Below, one piece after another: positions 5,717-12,280 of a stretch of DNA of 13,500 nucleotides (within the stretch, counting starts at the first letter, position 1; every line of letters begins with the position of its first letter). The DNA comes from Hyphomicrobiales bacterium. GTDB lineage: Bacteria > Pseudomonadota > Alphaproteobacteria > Rhizobiales > S144-35. Location: positions 1 to 13,500 of the forward strand of contig WGBT01000162.1 of the NCBI GenBank assembly GCA_015494185.1. Direction: 5' to 3'. Below the pieces are notes generated by a model that worked only from the letters and a program-made list of their open reading frames with translations, did not search any database and was not told the DNA's origin. The position numbers and the translations under genes are program-made.

Positions 5717-5899
5717 AAGAAAGCGGGGATGGGGGAGTGAACCTGCTGTTGAAGTGAGCTGACATTGACAGCAGGGGAGATGGGGGCAAGCCTTTTGAAA
5801 GGCAGGACTGTGGCGCAAGGCCGACCGGGAAGGGGGAGCTGGGAGCGCGATGAAAAACGCTGATGATATTAATGATCGTCAATGATCTAATGATCGCTA
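5717..5899 (+). promoter_or_regulatory. Structured, G-rich trpB-trpA intercistronic region
   Basis: trpB and trpA usually touch or overlap; here 183 bases separate them. The spacer contains an 8-bp stem (5742-5749 with 5768-5775, loop 18), a compact GCCTT-TTGA-AAGGC hairpin (5790-5803), repeated G-runs of three to five (for example GGGGATGGGGG near 5725 and GGGAAGGGGG near 5827), a short upstream reading frame (5850-5885) and four tandem AATGATC-like units (5871-5904) running into the trpA start. It may control how much TrpA is made relative to TrpB. That function is inference. Confidence 0.45.
5850..5885 (+). CDS. Possible 11-codon upstream ORF of trpA
   Basis: The frame reads MKNADDINDRQ then TGA. 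GGAG lies four bases before the ATG and a longer GGGGGAG about 11 bases before it, the only Shine-Dalgarno-like sequences near trpA. The TGA overlaps the ATG of a two-codon frame (ATG ATC TAA, 5882-5890), whose TAA overlaps the next ATG at 5890. trpA opens at 5900 or 5906 with no ribosome binding site. The arrangement suggests ribosomes could terminate and restart into trpA. Translation of the peptide is unproven. Confidence 0.35.
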   Translation: MKNADDINDRQ

Positions 5900-5904
5900 A
5901 TGAT
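5871..5904 (+). repeat. Short tandem repeat AATGATC(GYY) at the trpA start
   Basis: Units begin at 5871 (AATGATCGTC), 5881 (AATGATCT), 5889 (AATGATCGCT) and 5899 (AATGAT). Each unit carries an ATG, in shifting frames, and the last supplies the trpA start codon. Slippage here would change the start-site context of trpA. Confidence 0.8.
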
Positions 5905-6751
5905 AATGAGCGAAGCTGACTTGCAAACACGAATTGCAGAAAAATTCCAAGCCTTGAAAGCGGCGGGGCGGCCTGCGCTGGTGACCTTCATCACGGCGGG
6001 GGATCCCGACCTTGCAACATCGCTTGAAATCATGAAAGCCTTGCCTGAAGCCGGGGCTGATGTGATTGAGTTGGGGATGCCGTTTTCCGATCCGATGGCT
6101 GATGGGCCGGCCATTCAAGCGGCTTCCCAACGTGCCCTGGCAGCTGGGCAGACCATGGCCAAGACCTTGCAAATGGTGCGCGAATTCCGTGCCACAGACA
6201 ATGACACCCCAGTCGTTCTGATGGGGTACTATAACCCAATCTATGTTTACCCGGCGGAGCAATTCGTCAAAGATGCCAAGGCGGCCGGTGTCGATGGTTT
6301 GATCGTGGTCGATGTGCCGCCGGAAGCCGATGATGAACTGTGTATTCCAGCGATGCGAGCCGGGTTGAACTTCATTCGCCTGGCCACACCCACAACCGAT
6401 GACCTGCGGCTACCTGCCGTTTTGCAAAATACCAGCGGTTTCCTCTATTATGTCTCAATCGCTGGGATTACCGGCACGCAGGCGCCTGTCAAAGAAAGGG
6501 TGCACCGGCATGTCGCCCGTATCAAGCAACAGACGGACATGCCCATTGCTGTGGGCTTTGGCATCAAGACCGGCGCCCAGGCGCGTGAACTGGCAAGCGG
6601 GGCTGATGGTATCGTCGTTGGTTCGGCCCTTGTGAACGCCATTGCCGAAAGTTTAACGGAAAACGGGCAGGCAGGACCAAGGACCGTTGCCAATGTCAAG
6701 GCGATTGTCGCCGAATTGTCGGAAGCCTTGACCAATGGTGCAAGTCATTGA
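5900..6751 (+). CDS. trpA: Tryptophan synthase alpha chain
   Basis: TrpA splits indole-3-glycerol phosphate into indole and glyceraldehyde 3-phosphate and passes the indole to TrpB. The TIM-barrel protein is 283 residues long, as expected. FITAGDPD (30-37) is present; VIELGMPFSDPMADGP (55-70) carries the two catalytic acids, E57 and D68; PVVLMGYYNPIY and GLIVVDVPPEA follow; and VGFGIKTGAQA plus DGIVVGSALVNAI form the phosphate-binding end. The start is ATG 5900 or ATG 5906 (MSEADLQ). The frame is closed just upstream by TAA and TGA at 5888-5893, so no longer form is possible. Neither start has a ribosome binding site; translation may depend on re-initiation from the small frames before it. 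Confidence 0.97.
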   Translation: MIMSEADLQTRIAEKFQALKAAGRPALVTFITAGDPDLATSLEIMKALPEAGADVIELGMPFSDPMADGPAIQAASQRALAAGQTMAKTLQMVREFRATDNDTPVVLMGYYNPIYVYPAEQFVKDAKAAGVDGLIVVDVPPEADDELCIPAMRAGLNFIRLATPTTDDLRLPAVLQNTSGFLYYVSIAGITGTQAPVKERVHRHVARIKQQTDMPIAVGFGIKTGAQARELASGADGIVVGSALVNAIAESLTENGQAGPRTVANVKAIVAELSEALTNGASH

Positions 6752-7154
6752 GAAACTTGTGCCAAGAGCCGCTCCACAAATTCATCTGAAAAGGTGATTG
6801 TTGCGAGGGACATCGGCATATAGTAGAGTCTTATTTATTATTTTGTTACTCAATTGGTGCTAGGACTATATGAAGTAAAAGATGAGATTATGATTGTTCT
6901 AAATCAATGGGTGATGGTGGATATTACTTGAGTAAAGCTGTTTAGGATAGCTGAGGGTGCGTGATTTTACTACGTGATTTTACTATGAAATAATAGTCAT
7001 CTGATTGCGGCCGCTCTTCATCCCGCTTGGATTGCTACCATTTGAATTGCTGTATGAAACGACCGCTCGATCGTTCATAAATAAAAATAATAATAAGCCG
7101 AAATGGCGAAGAAACGGTGAGAAGAACGCTTCTCCTGCGGAAGTGGAGTCCGAG
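6752..7154. other. AT-rich intergenic region trpA-accD
   Basis: About 400 bp, much richer in A/T than the flanking genes, with no supported gene. It contains an exact 13-bp tandem duplication (CGTGATTTTACTA at 6960-6972 and 6973-6985) and a GAGAAG-AACG-CTTCTC hairpin (7119-7134) about 20 bases before the accD start. The accD frame stays open upstream to about 7005, but those ~50 codons are low-complexity and unlike AccD. A promoter for accD-folC probably lies here; I could not pick a convincing one. No clear terminator follows trpA. Confidence 0.6.
6960..6985 (+). repeat. 13-bp exact tandem duplication
   Basis: CGTGATTTTACTA is repeated twice head to tail in the AT-rich trpA-accD spacer, about 170 bases before the accD start. 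It could be a doubled regulator site or simple slippage. Confidence 0.85.
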
Positions 7155-8342
7155 ATGAACTGGATTAACAATGTTGTGCGCCCCAAGATTCAGGGCATTT
7201 GGGGCAAGCGTGAACTGCCCGAAAATCTCTGGATCAAATGCCCGGAAACCGGCCGCATGGTCTATCACAAGGATCTTGAGGCCAACTTGTTCGTTGTTCC
7301 GGATTCCGGTTATCACATGCGCATCAGCGCGGTAAAACGCTTGGAGTCGTTCTTTGACAAGGGGCGTTTTGACCGGATCGAGGTGCCGGAAGTGCCGCTG
7401 GATCCGCTGCGTTTCAAGGATCAGCGCCGTTATGTCGACCGTTTGAAGGATGCGCGGGCCAAGACCGGGTTGGATGACGCGATCTTGTTGGGGGAAGGCA
7501 CTTTGGAAGGGCAGCCGGTGATTGCTGCGGTGCAGGATTTCAACTTCATGGGGGGGTCGCTTGGCATGGCAGCGGGCGAAGCTATCGTGACTGCCATGAT
7601 GCGCGCCGTGGAACTGCATACGCCCTTTGTCATCTTTGCCGCCTCAGGGGGGGCGCGTATGCAGGAAGGCATTTTTTCACTGATGCAAATGCCCCGCACA
7701 ACCGTGGCCGTTCAGCGGCTGAAGGAAGCCAAACTGCCTTATATCGTGGTGCTGACCCATCCCACGACCGGCGGCGTTACCGCTTCTTATGCCATGCTTG
7801 GGGATATTCACATTGCCGAGCCTGGCGCGTTGATTGGTTTTGCCGGTCCCCGTGTGATCGAGCAAACCATTCGTGAGCAATTGCCAGAGGGCTTCCAGCG
7901 GGCCGAATATCTGCTTGAGCATGGCATGATCGACATGGTGGTTCACCGCCATGAATTACGCAGCACCATTGCCCGGATTTGCCGGATTCTCATGCCGCCG
8001 CGGGCCGAGCAAGAGGTTGATATTGCCGGGCATATTGAGGATCACTCAAAACCGGCCTTGCCTGATCCATCGGCGGCTGCAGCCCCAGGGGGGAAGGCAT
8101 CCGAAAGGTCAGAAAGTATGGCGAAGGGGGCCTCACCAGCATTCGCTAAAGAGGCGAATGGGCACAAACAAGCTGACGGAGGCCAGAGCCAAATGCCGGT
8201 AGAAGATGAGAGCACACCGGTTATCTATGAAACCGCTGAAGAAGATTTCGACGCCAAAACACCTTCGCTGTTCGAGCAGTTGCCCGATGATCCGCGCAGC
8301 AGCGGCGACCCAATTTCAATGGAAAAAAATGCTTCCAAGTAA
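7155..8342 (+). CDS. accD: Acetyl-CoA carboxylase carboxyltransferase subunit beta, with long C-terminal tail
   Basis: AccD and AccA form the carboxyltransferase that makes malonyl-CoA for fatty acid synthesis. The start at 7155 gives the family N-terminus (MNWINNVVRPKIQGIWGKRE) with GGAG about 8 bases upstream. Of the four zinc-ribbon cysteines of E. coli AccD, only C29 is seen (LWIKCPETGRMVYHKD), as in other alphaproteobacterial AccD I know. The carboxyltransferase core is complete: DFNFMGGSLGMAAGEAI (128-144), FAASGGARMQEG (161-172), THPTTGGVTASYAMLGDI (201-218), FAGPRVIEQTI (229-239). The core ends near residue 286 (RILMPPRAEQE). Residues 287-395 are an added tail rich in Ala, Ser, Pro, Glu and Asp, probably disordered. 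Typical family members stop near 285-305 residues. accD is followed by folC, as is common in the class. Confidence 0.97.
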   Translation: MNWINNVVRPKIQGIWGKRELPENLWIKCPETGRMVYHKDLEANLFVVPDSGYHMRISAVKRLESFFDKGRFDRIEVPEVPLDPLRFKDQRRYVDRLKDARAKTGLDDAILLGEGTLEGQPVIAAVQDFNFMGGSLGMAAGEAIVTAMMRAVELHTPFVIFAASGGARMQEGIFSLMQMPRTTVAVQRLKEAKLPYIVVLTHPTTGGVTASYAMLGDIHIAEPGALIGFAGPRVIEQTIREQLPEGFQRAEYLLEHGMIDMVVHRHELRSTIARICRILMPPRAEQEVDIAGHIEDHSKPALPDPSAAAAPGGKASERSESMAKGASPAFAKEANGHKQADGGQSQMPVEDESTPVIYETAEEDFDAKTPSLFEQLPDDPRSSGDPISMEKNASK

Positions 8343-8394
8343 TCTGTAAAGTGGATTTTTTCGCCGGATGGTTGGTGGAGTTAGGGGGCGTGAA

Positions 8395-8466
8395 ATGCTC
8401 TTAAGCTGGTTTGGGCCAAGTCAAGGCTGTTTTGAGTGCATTTCGTCTTGGTCCGTTACGTTATGA
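8395..8466 (+). CDS. Possible 23-codon leader ORF overlapping folC
   Basis: An ATG at 8395 is preceded by AGGGGG with a six-base gap, the best ribosome binding site between accD and folC. The frame encodes 23 residues starting MLLSWFGPSQGC and including a Cys-x-x-Cys (CFEC), then stops at TGA 8464-8466. That stop overlaps the folC ATG at 8463 as ATGA, the usual arrangement for translational coupling, and folC has no ribosome binding site of its own. I do not recognise the peptide. The architecture supports translation, but one site could arise by chance. Confidence 0.45.
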   Translation: MLLSWFGPSQGCFECISSWSVTL

Positions 8467-9797
8467 CGAAACCGTTACGCAGCGCAGCAGAGGCACGCAG
8501 CCAGGCGCTGCTCGAACAGCTCGGCAAACTGCACCCCAAAACCATTGATCTTTCGCTTGGCCGGATTGAAGCCTTGTTGGCCAAGCTGCAGCATCCAGAA
8601 CGCCGCCTGCCGCCGGTCATTCATGTCGCTGGGACCAATGGCAAAGGGTCGGTGCTGGCCTATTTGCGTGCGTTTTTTGCAGCCGCAGGTTTGCGCAGTC
8701 ACAGTTTTATTTCCCCGCATCTCATTCGTTTTCACGAACGCATTGGCCTGGCTGGGAAGGCGGGGGAGCAACCGATTGACGAGGATCGGCTGGTCGATAT
8801 TTTGACACGCGTCCAAGCGGCCAATGGCGACAGTGCGATTACATTTTTTGAGATCACGACCGCGGCGGCCTTTTTGGCCTTTAGCGAGGTGTTGGCGGAT
8901 GTGCTCTTGCTAGAAACCGGGCTGGGGGGGCGTCTTGATGCCACCAATGTTGTGGAAAAACCGGCCTTGACGGTGATCACTCCGGTTGCCATGGATCATG
9001 TCGACTGGCTGGGCCATTCGCTGGCGGAAATCGCTTTTGAGAAGGCGGGCATTCTTAAACCCGGTGTGCCGGTGATCGTTGGGCCTCAGCCCCCAGCCGC
9101 CTATGAGGTGATTGCCGCAAGGGCAAACCAGATCGGGGCGCCTTTGATTGCTTTTGGGCGCGACTGGGATGTTTACCGCCAGGCGGGGCGTTTGATTTTT
9201 CAAGATGAAAAAGGACTTGCGGATCTTCCCCTGCCACGCCTGCATGGCGGCTTTCAGATCGAAAATGCGGGAATTGCGATTGCGGCCGCACGGCATTTTC
9301 CTGGTGTCGATTTTGATCATGAGGTGCTTTCCCGTGGTCTGGTGCAGGCACAGTGGCCGGGCCGGATGCAGTTGCTGGGGCCGGGCCGGTTGACCGAATT
9401 GGCGGGTCACGAAACGGAAATCTGGGTTGATGGGGGGCACAATCCGGCGGCAGGTGAAGCGCTTGCCCAGACTTTGGCGGCTTTGGATGAACGCAGTGCC
9501 AAGCCGGTCTGTTTGATTTGCGCAATGATGAAACGTAAAGACGTGAAAGGATTTCTTCGCCCGTTTCATGGTCTTGTGCGTCAAGTTCAGACTGTCGACG
9601 TCCCCAATACACAAGCAGGGCTTGCTGCTGGCGACTTGGCCAAGATTGCCACCAAGATCGTTGCACCAGCCGCGCCGTCTTCTTCGCTTGAAGAAGCAAT
9701 CAAACGTTGTGAGACATTGATGCCAGGGCCGAAACGGATTCTGATCACGGGATCCCTTTATTTGGCGGGGGAAGCCCTTGCCCGTCACGCCCGTTAA
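8463..9797 (+). CDS. folC: Bifunctional folylpolyglutamate synthase / dihydrofolate synthase
   Basis: FolC is an ATP-dependent ligase that adds glutamate to dihydropteroate and to folates, giving the retained, active polyglutamate cofactors. The 444-residue product is full length. The Mur-ligase-like signatures are present in order: VIHVAGTNGKGSV with the P-loop at about 57-63, SPHLIRFHERI (84-94), LETGLGGRLDATNVV (150-164), ITPVAMDHVDWLG (172-184), FEKAGILKPGVPV (192-204), QWPGRMQ (297-303) and VDGGHNPAAGEAL in the C-terminal domain (322-334). The ATG at 8463 overlaps the stop of a 23-codon leader frame; an in-frame GTG at 8436 is possible but has no ribosome binding site either. It lies 120 bases after accD and is probably transcribed with it. 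Confidence 0.95.
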   Translation: MTKPLRSAAEARSQALLEQLGKLHPKTIDLSLGRIEALLAKLQHPERRLPPVIHVAGTNGKGSVLAYLRAFFAAAGLRSHSFISPHLIRFHERIGLAGKAGEQPIDEDRLVDILTRVQAANGDSAITFFEITTAAAFLAFSEVLADVLLLETGLGGRLDATNVVEKPALTVITPVAMDHVDWLGHSLAEIAFEKAGILKPGVPVIVGPQPPAAYEVIAARANQIGAPLIAFGRDWDVYRQAGRLIFQDEKGLADLPLPRLHGGFQIENAGIAIAAARHFPGVDFDHEVLSRGLVQAQWPGRMQLLGPGRLTELAGHETEIWVDGGHNPAAGEALAQTLAALDERSAKPVCLICAMMKRKDVKGFLRPFHGLVRQVQTVDVPNTQAGLAAGDLAKIATKIVAPAAPSSSLEEAIKRCETLMPGPKRILITGSLYLAGEALARHAR

Positions 9798-10282
9798 CAA
9801 GGCTTGGGGGGAGCGGATGTATTTATAGCGGTCTGCCTTATGCTTCCACTTGCATTACGGCACTTTTCTTGCCAAACTAAGATGACGTTAACGATCTTTT
9901 AACCTATATAAATGGGGAAGAAGGGATCATAGAGGGGGCGGATGTTAAGGGGACAGCGGATGTAAAGGGACAGATGCAAGTGATGATGTCGACGTAAGGG
10001 AGGGGTGAGTCTTGCGTTTGTCTCGCAAAAATGAGGACCGTTGCTGCTCTTGATTATGTTTGAGATTTTTGGTGCTTGTGCTCTTGAATAATATGATATT
10101 CGATGCTTTTTGTGAAAAAGATTACCTCCCCAGACAAGTAAAAGTTAGAAATATTAAGTAAATCTCAGTCTTTATCTTTCTTACTCTTAATTAAATAGTT
10201 ATTTTTTTATTGCAATGTGTTGCGTGCGCTTGATGATTGGCAGATGTTTCAGTGTGCGTGAATCTGGGCTGGAGGCAAAATA
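9798..10282. other. Intergenic region folC to the PG-binding-like gene
   Basis: Almost 500 bp without a supported gene. The left part is GC-rich with two head-to-tail copies of GCGGATGT(T)AA(A/G)GGGACA (9938-9955 and 9956-9972) and a related GCGGATGTA at 9815-9823. A small stem TTGCG/CGCAA lies at 10012-10028. The right part (about 10080-10250) is AT-rich and probably carries the promoter of the next gene. A 22-codon frame near 10097 (beginning MIFDAFCEKD) has no ribosome binding site and I do not count it. No strong terminator follows folC. Confidence 0.55.
9938..9972 (+). repeat. 17-18-bp tandem repeat
   Basis: Two units, GCGGATGTTAAGGGGACA and GCGGATGTAAAGGGACA, lie head to tail. Half a unit (GCGGATGTA) also occurs at 9815-9823. 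Function unknown. Confidence 0.7.
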
Positions 10283-11176
10283 ATGTTTCGTGGTTTTTTC
10301 GTTACGGCATCTCTGTTGGGAGCAGGTGTTTATACTTATTTCACGGCGGGGACGTTTGATGTTGATGCTGTGATGAAAGCCCAAGAGGCGAAGCCTGTGA
10401 CACTAACCAGTCAGGCTTATGTGCGGCGTCGGCCAGAAGATTTGTCGCAGGCCATCATTCTTCCCACGCGGGTTCCCCGCAAAAACCCAAAGCATAGCAG
10501 AGCTGTTTCGCAGCTGCAAGACAGGCATCTAACGCAAGCGCAAGCCATTATAACGCCAACCTCCACACAAGCGCGTAAAGCCGTGCTTAAATTTGCGGAA
10601 ATCAATCCGCAGGCTGTTGCTGTCATGCTTCAGAGTGAGCTCAAGCGGGTTGGGTGTTATTCGGGCCCGCTCAATGGGGATTGGGGGCTGTTATCCAAGC
10701 GGGCGGTTCGCCGATTTAACAAATATGCGAGGACAAGATTGTCCATTGACAAGCCTGATGGGCCGGCGGTTGTGACCGTTCGCCAGCATCAGGGCAAGGT
10801 TTGTCCAAACCCTTGTTCTTTTGGTCGGGTGCGTGGCCCGGACGGACGTTGTTATGAACAAAGAGCAATACCAACGACACGGCCTTTGACTGTTCGTCAA
10901 GCAAGAATTTCCGGAGCGGTGCCAGATTCCGAAGCGTTTAGAAATTTCGAAGCTCCCGCTGCAGGTCAGGCTAATTCGGTTTCTGGATATCAAGGAGCAG
11001 GCGCTGGGGCGTTAAATAGATTGCCCGCCTCTCAAGCCAGAAAAAAGTCCTATAGCCGCAAGAATGTTCGCAAAGCACGTCTTAAACGGCGCAATCTCAG
11101 ACGCAGTCGCCGAGCACGCCGCAAACGTGTGCGCAGGCGGAAAAGTCCAGTTTTCTATAATGCTTTTGGCTTTTGA
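10283..11176 (+). CDS. Membrane-anchored peptidoglycan-binding-like protein with basic C-terminal tail
   Basis: No gene name recognised. The 297-residue product starts with a short hydrophobic segment (FFVTASLLGAGVYTYFTAG, residues 5-23), likely an uncleaved anchor or signal peptide. After a variable linker comes AVMLQSELKRVGCYSGPLNG and on to RRFNKYA (about 113-149). This resembles the peptidoglycan-binding-like repeat that in alphaproteobacteria is often followed by a cysteine motif; here that motif is KVCPNPCSFG...GRCYE with C174, C178 and C190, plus C125 inside the domain. Four cysteines suggest two disulfides outside the cytoplasm. The last ~45 residues (about 252-288) are dominated by Arg and Lys and end in FYNAFGF. 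The ATG has GGAGG seven bases upstream, a strong site. It stands alone, followed by a decayed insertion sequence. A cell-envelope role is inferred. Confidence 0.75.
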   Translation: MFRGFFVTASLLGAGVYTYFTAGTFDVDAVMKAQEAKPVTLTSQAYVRRRPEDLSQAIILPTRVPRKNPKHSRAVSQLQDRHLTQAQAIITPTSTQARKAVLKFAEINPQAVAVMLQSELKRVGCYSGPLNGDWGLLSKRAVRRFNKYARTRLSIDKPDGPAVVTVRQHQGKVCPNPCSFGRVRGPDGRCYEQRAIPTTRPLTVRQARISGAVPDSEAFRNFEAPAAGQANSVSGYQGAGAGALNRLPASQARKKSYSRKNVRKARLKRRNLRRSRRARRKRVRRRKSPVFYNAFGF

Positions 11177-11459
11177 AAGTCTTGGATCCCTTCAAACAAA
11201 CGCCTTGATTGAACACATAATCAAGCGATTAGGGGATGGGGGGAGGCTCTTTCAGGTTTTTCATTTGCTATATTATATTGCCACTGTTGTGGGGAGGGGA
11301 CCGGCAGCTTTTTTCGGTTCTTTCTGAATATGGGCACACGCCGCCTCTTACGCCACCGGGCACCATTGTTTGATGGTGTCGTCATGTTGGTTGGCTTGGT
11401 TGGCGAAAGCACAAGTCCTTCAAGTGGTCCCAGTTTTTGGATGAATTGTGTGACAAAAA
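11177..11459. other. Intergenic region before the insertion sequence
   Basis: About 280 bp with no supported gene. A plus-strand frame just left of the insertion sequence reads HKSFKWSQFLDELCDKN and then stops at the target-site TAG, which looks protein-like and may be the remnant of a gene or another transposon. A minus-strand frame crosses the same stretch but continues into the insertion sequence and is not credible. Nothing else stands out. Confidence 0.4.
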
Positions 11460-11518
11460 CTAGCCCCTGTGGACAATAGGGATTCACGAATCGCTTTGAA
11501 TGTGATTCAAGCCTCCTT

Positions 11519-12213
11519 TTGAGGGAGTGGAACAGCACGTTCCGGCGTTTCCGCCGCTGGGCGGAAAAGGGGGTGTTTGATCGTCTTTTCAAGGTTTATC
11601 GGATGATGCGGATTTTGAATAGGCTCTCATTGATGGCACAATCGTCCAGGTTCATCAAAAAGCCAGCGGCGCTAAAGGGGGCTCAAAATCAGGCCATCGG
11701 CCGCTCAAAGGGCGGATTGACGACGAAAATCGTGGCGCTTGTCGACGCTTTGGGCAATCTCGTGCGCTTTGTCCTGCTGCCGGGCCAGCGCCATGATATC
11801 ATGGGTGTTGCGCCGCTCATTGATGGCCTGGATTTCGAGGCGCTGCTGGCGGCTGGCGGATAAGGCATTTGATGCGGACTGGCTGCGTGAAGAGCTTGAC
11901 GAACGTGGTGCAATGGCCGTGATTCCGCCGCGCAGCAACCGGAAAATTCCGTACGATTTCGATACGGACATCTATAAATGGCGGCATCTGATTGAGAATT
12001 ATACCGCAGGTATTTATCATTGATTATTTGGGCTTTCCGTTTCCCTTTGAAAGGGCCTCAAAACTGAACGGTATACGAATGAAGGTCAGGAGCAGCAGGC
12101 ATTATTCCGCGAAAATCAAAGAGTTCCGCGGCATCGCGACGCGATACGACAAAACTGATGAGAGCTTTCAGGCCAACATCAATCTCGCCGCCACAATCAT
12201 AGCCGCCCGTTAA
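11519..12213 (+). pseudogene. IS5-family transposase, multiply disrupted
   Basis: Pieces of the DDE transposase are in order but in different frames. EWNSTFRRFRRWAEKGVFDRLF begins at 11525. ALIDGTIVQVHQKASGAKGG, with the first catalytic Asp, follows an in-frame TAG at 11620. QAIGRSKGGLTTKIVALVDALGN and VLLPGQRHD come next. ADKAFDADWLREELDERGA, with the second Asp, follows a four-base insertion near 11857-11860. Then YKWRHLIENY ends at 12002, and AKIKEFRGIATRYDKTDES, carrying the final Glu, resumes at 12109. Lesions are loss of the N-terminus, two compensating frameshifts with a stop, a further frameshift and a 103-bp insertion between the ENY and AKIKEF segments. Confidence 0.88.
12001..12105 (+). 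repeat. ~105-bp interspersed repeat, copy A, inserted in the transposase pseudogene
   Basis: The insertion is exact. The transposase motif ENY...AKIKEF is split, and ATTAT occurs at both junctions (11998-12002 and 12101-12105), so it looks like a target duplication of up to five bases. The inserted sequence matches copy B at 309-415 (ATACC..AGGTATT, CCCTTTGAA, GAACGGTATACGA, GAAGGTCAGG). The net addition of 103 bases shifts the frame. The ends are imperfect inverted repeats (ATACCGCAGG against ATAATGCCTG). It encodes no enzyme, so it must have been moved by something else. Confidence 0.75.
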
Positions 12214-12280
12214 ATGTAAACAGGGGGGCTAGAGCACTATTTAAAATAAAACCAGACAAAACAACTATGAGAAACTGGCT

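Larger units (their letters stand above)
11464..12228 (+). mobile_element. Decayed IS5-family insertion sequence
   Basis: The terminal inverted repeats are recognisable: CCCCTGTGGACAAT from 11464 inward, and CCCCCCTGTTTACAT read on the minus strand from 12228 inward. CTAG directly flanks both ends (11460-11463 and 12229-12232), which fits the four-base target duplication used by IS5-type elements. Inside is a broken DDE transposase. The 5' part of the transposase is missing, so an internal deletion joins the left end to about codon 60. A ~103-bp foreign repeat has inserted near the 3' end (12001-12105). The element is dead in cis. Confidence 0.75.

Noticed and set aside
5717..5850. Canonical G-quadruplex in the trpB-trpA spacer
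   Set aside because: Runs of three or more G occur in pairs or threes, but I could not find four suitably spaced runs in one stretch. The G-richness is noted only as context.
7005..7154. Upstream extension of accD by about 50 codons
   Set aside because: The added residues are low-complexity (an Asn/Lys run) and unlike AccD. The ATG at 7155 has a GGAG and starts exactly at the family N-terminus.
8910..9800. 296-codon minus-strand frame
   Set aside because: Antisense shadow of folC with no recognisable motif.
11064..11327. 87-codon plus-strand frame overlapping the end of the peptidoglycan-binding-like gene
   Set aside because: Out-of-frame product of the Arg-rich coding region with no ribosome binding site.
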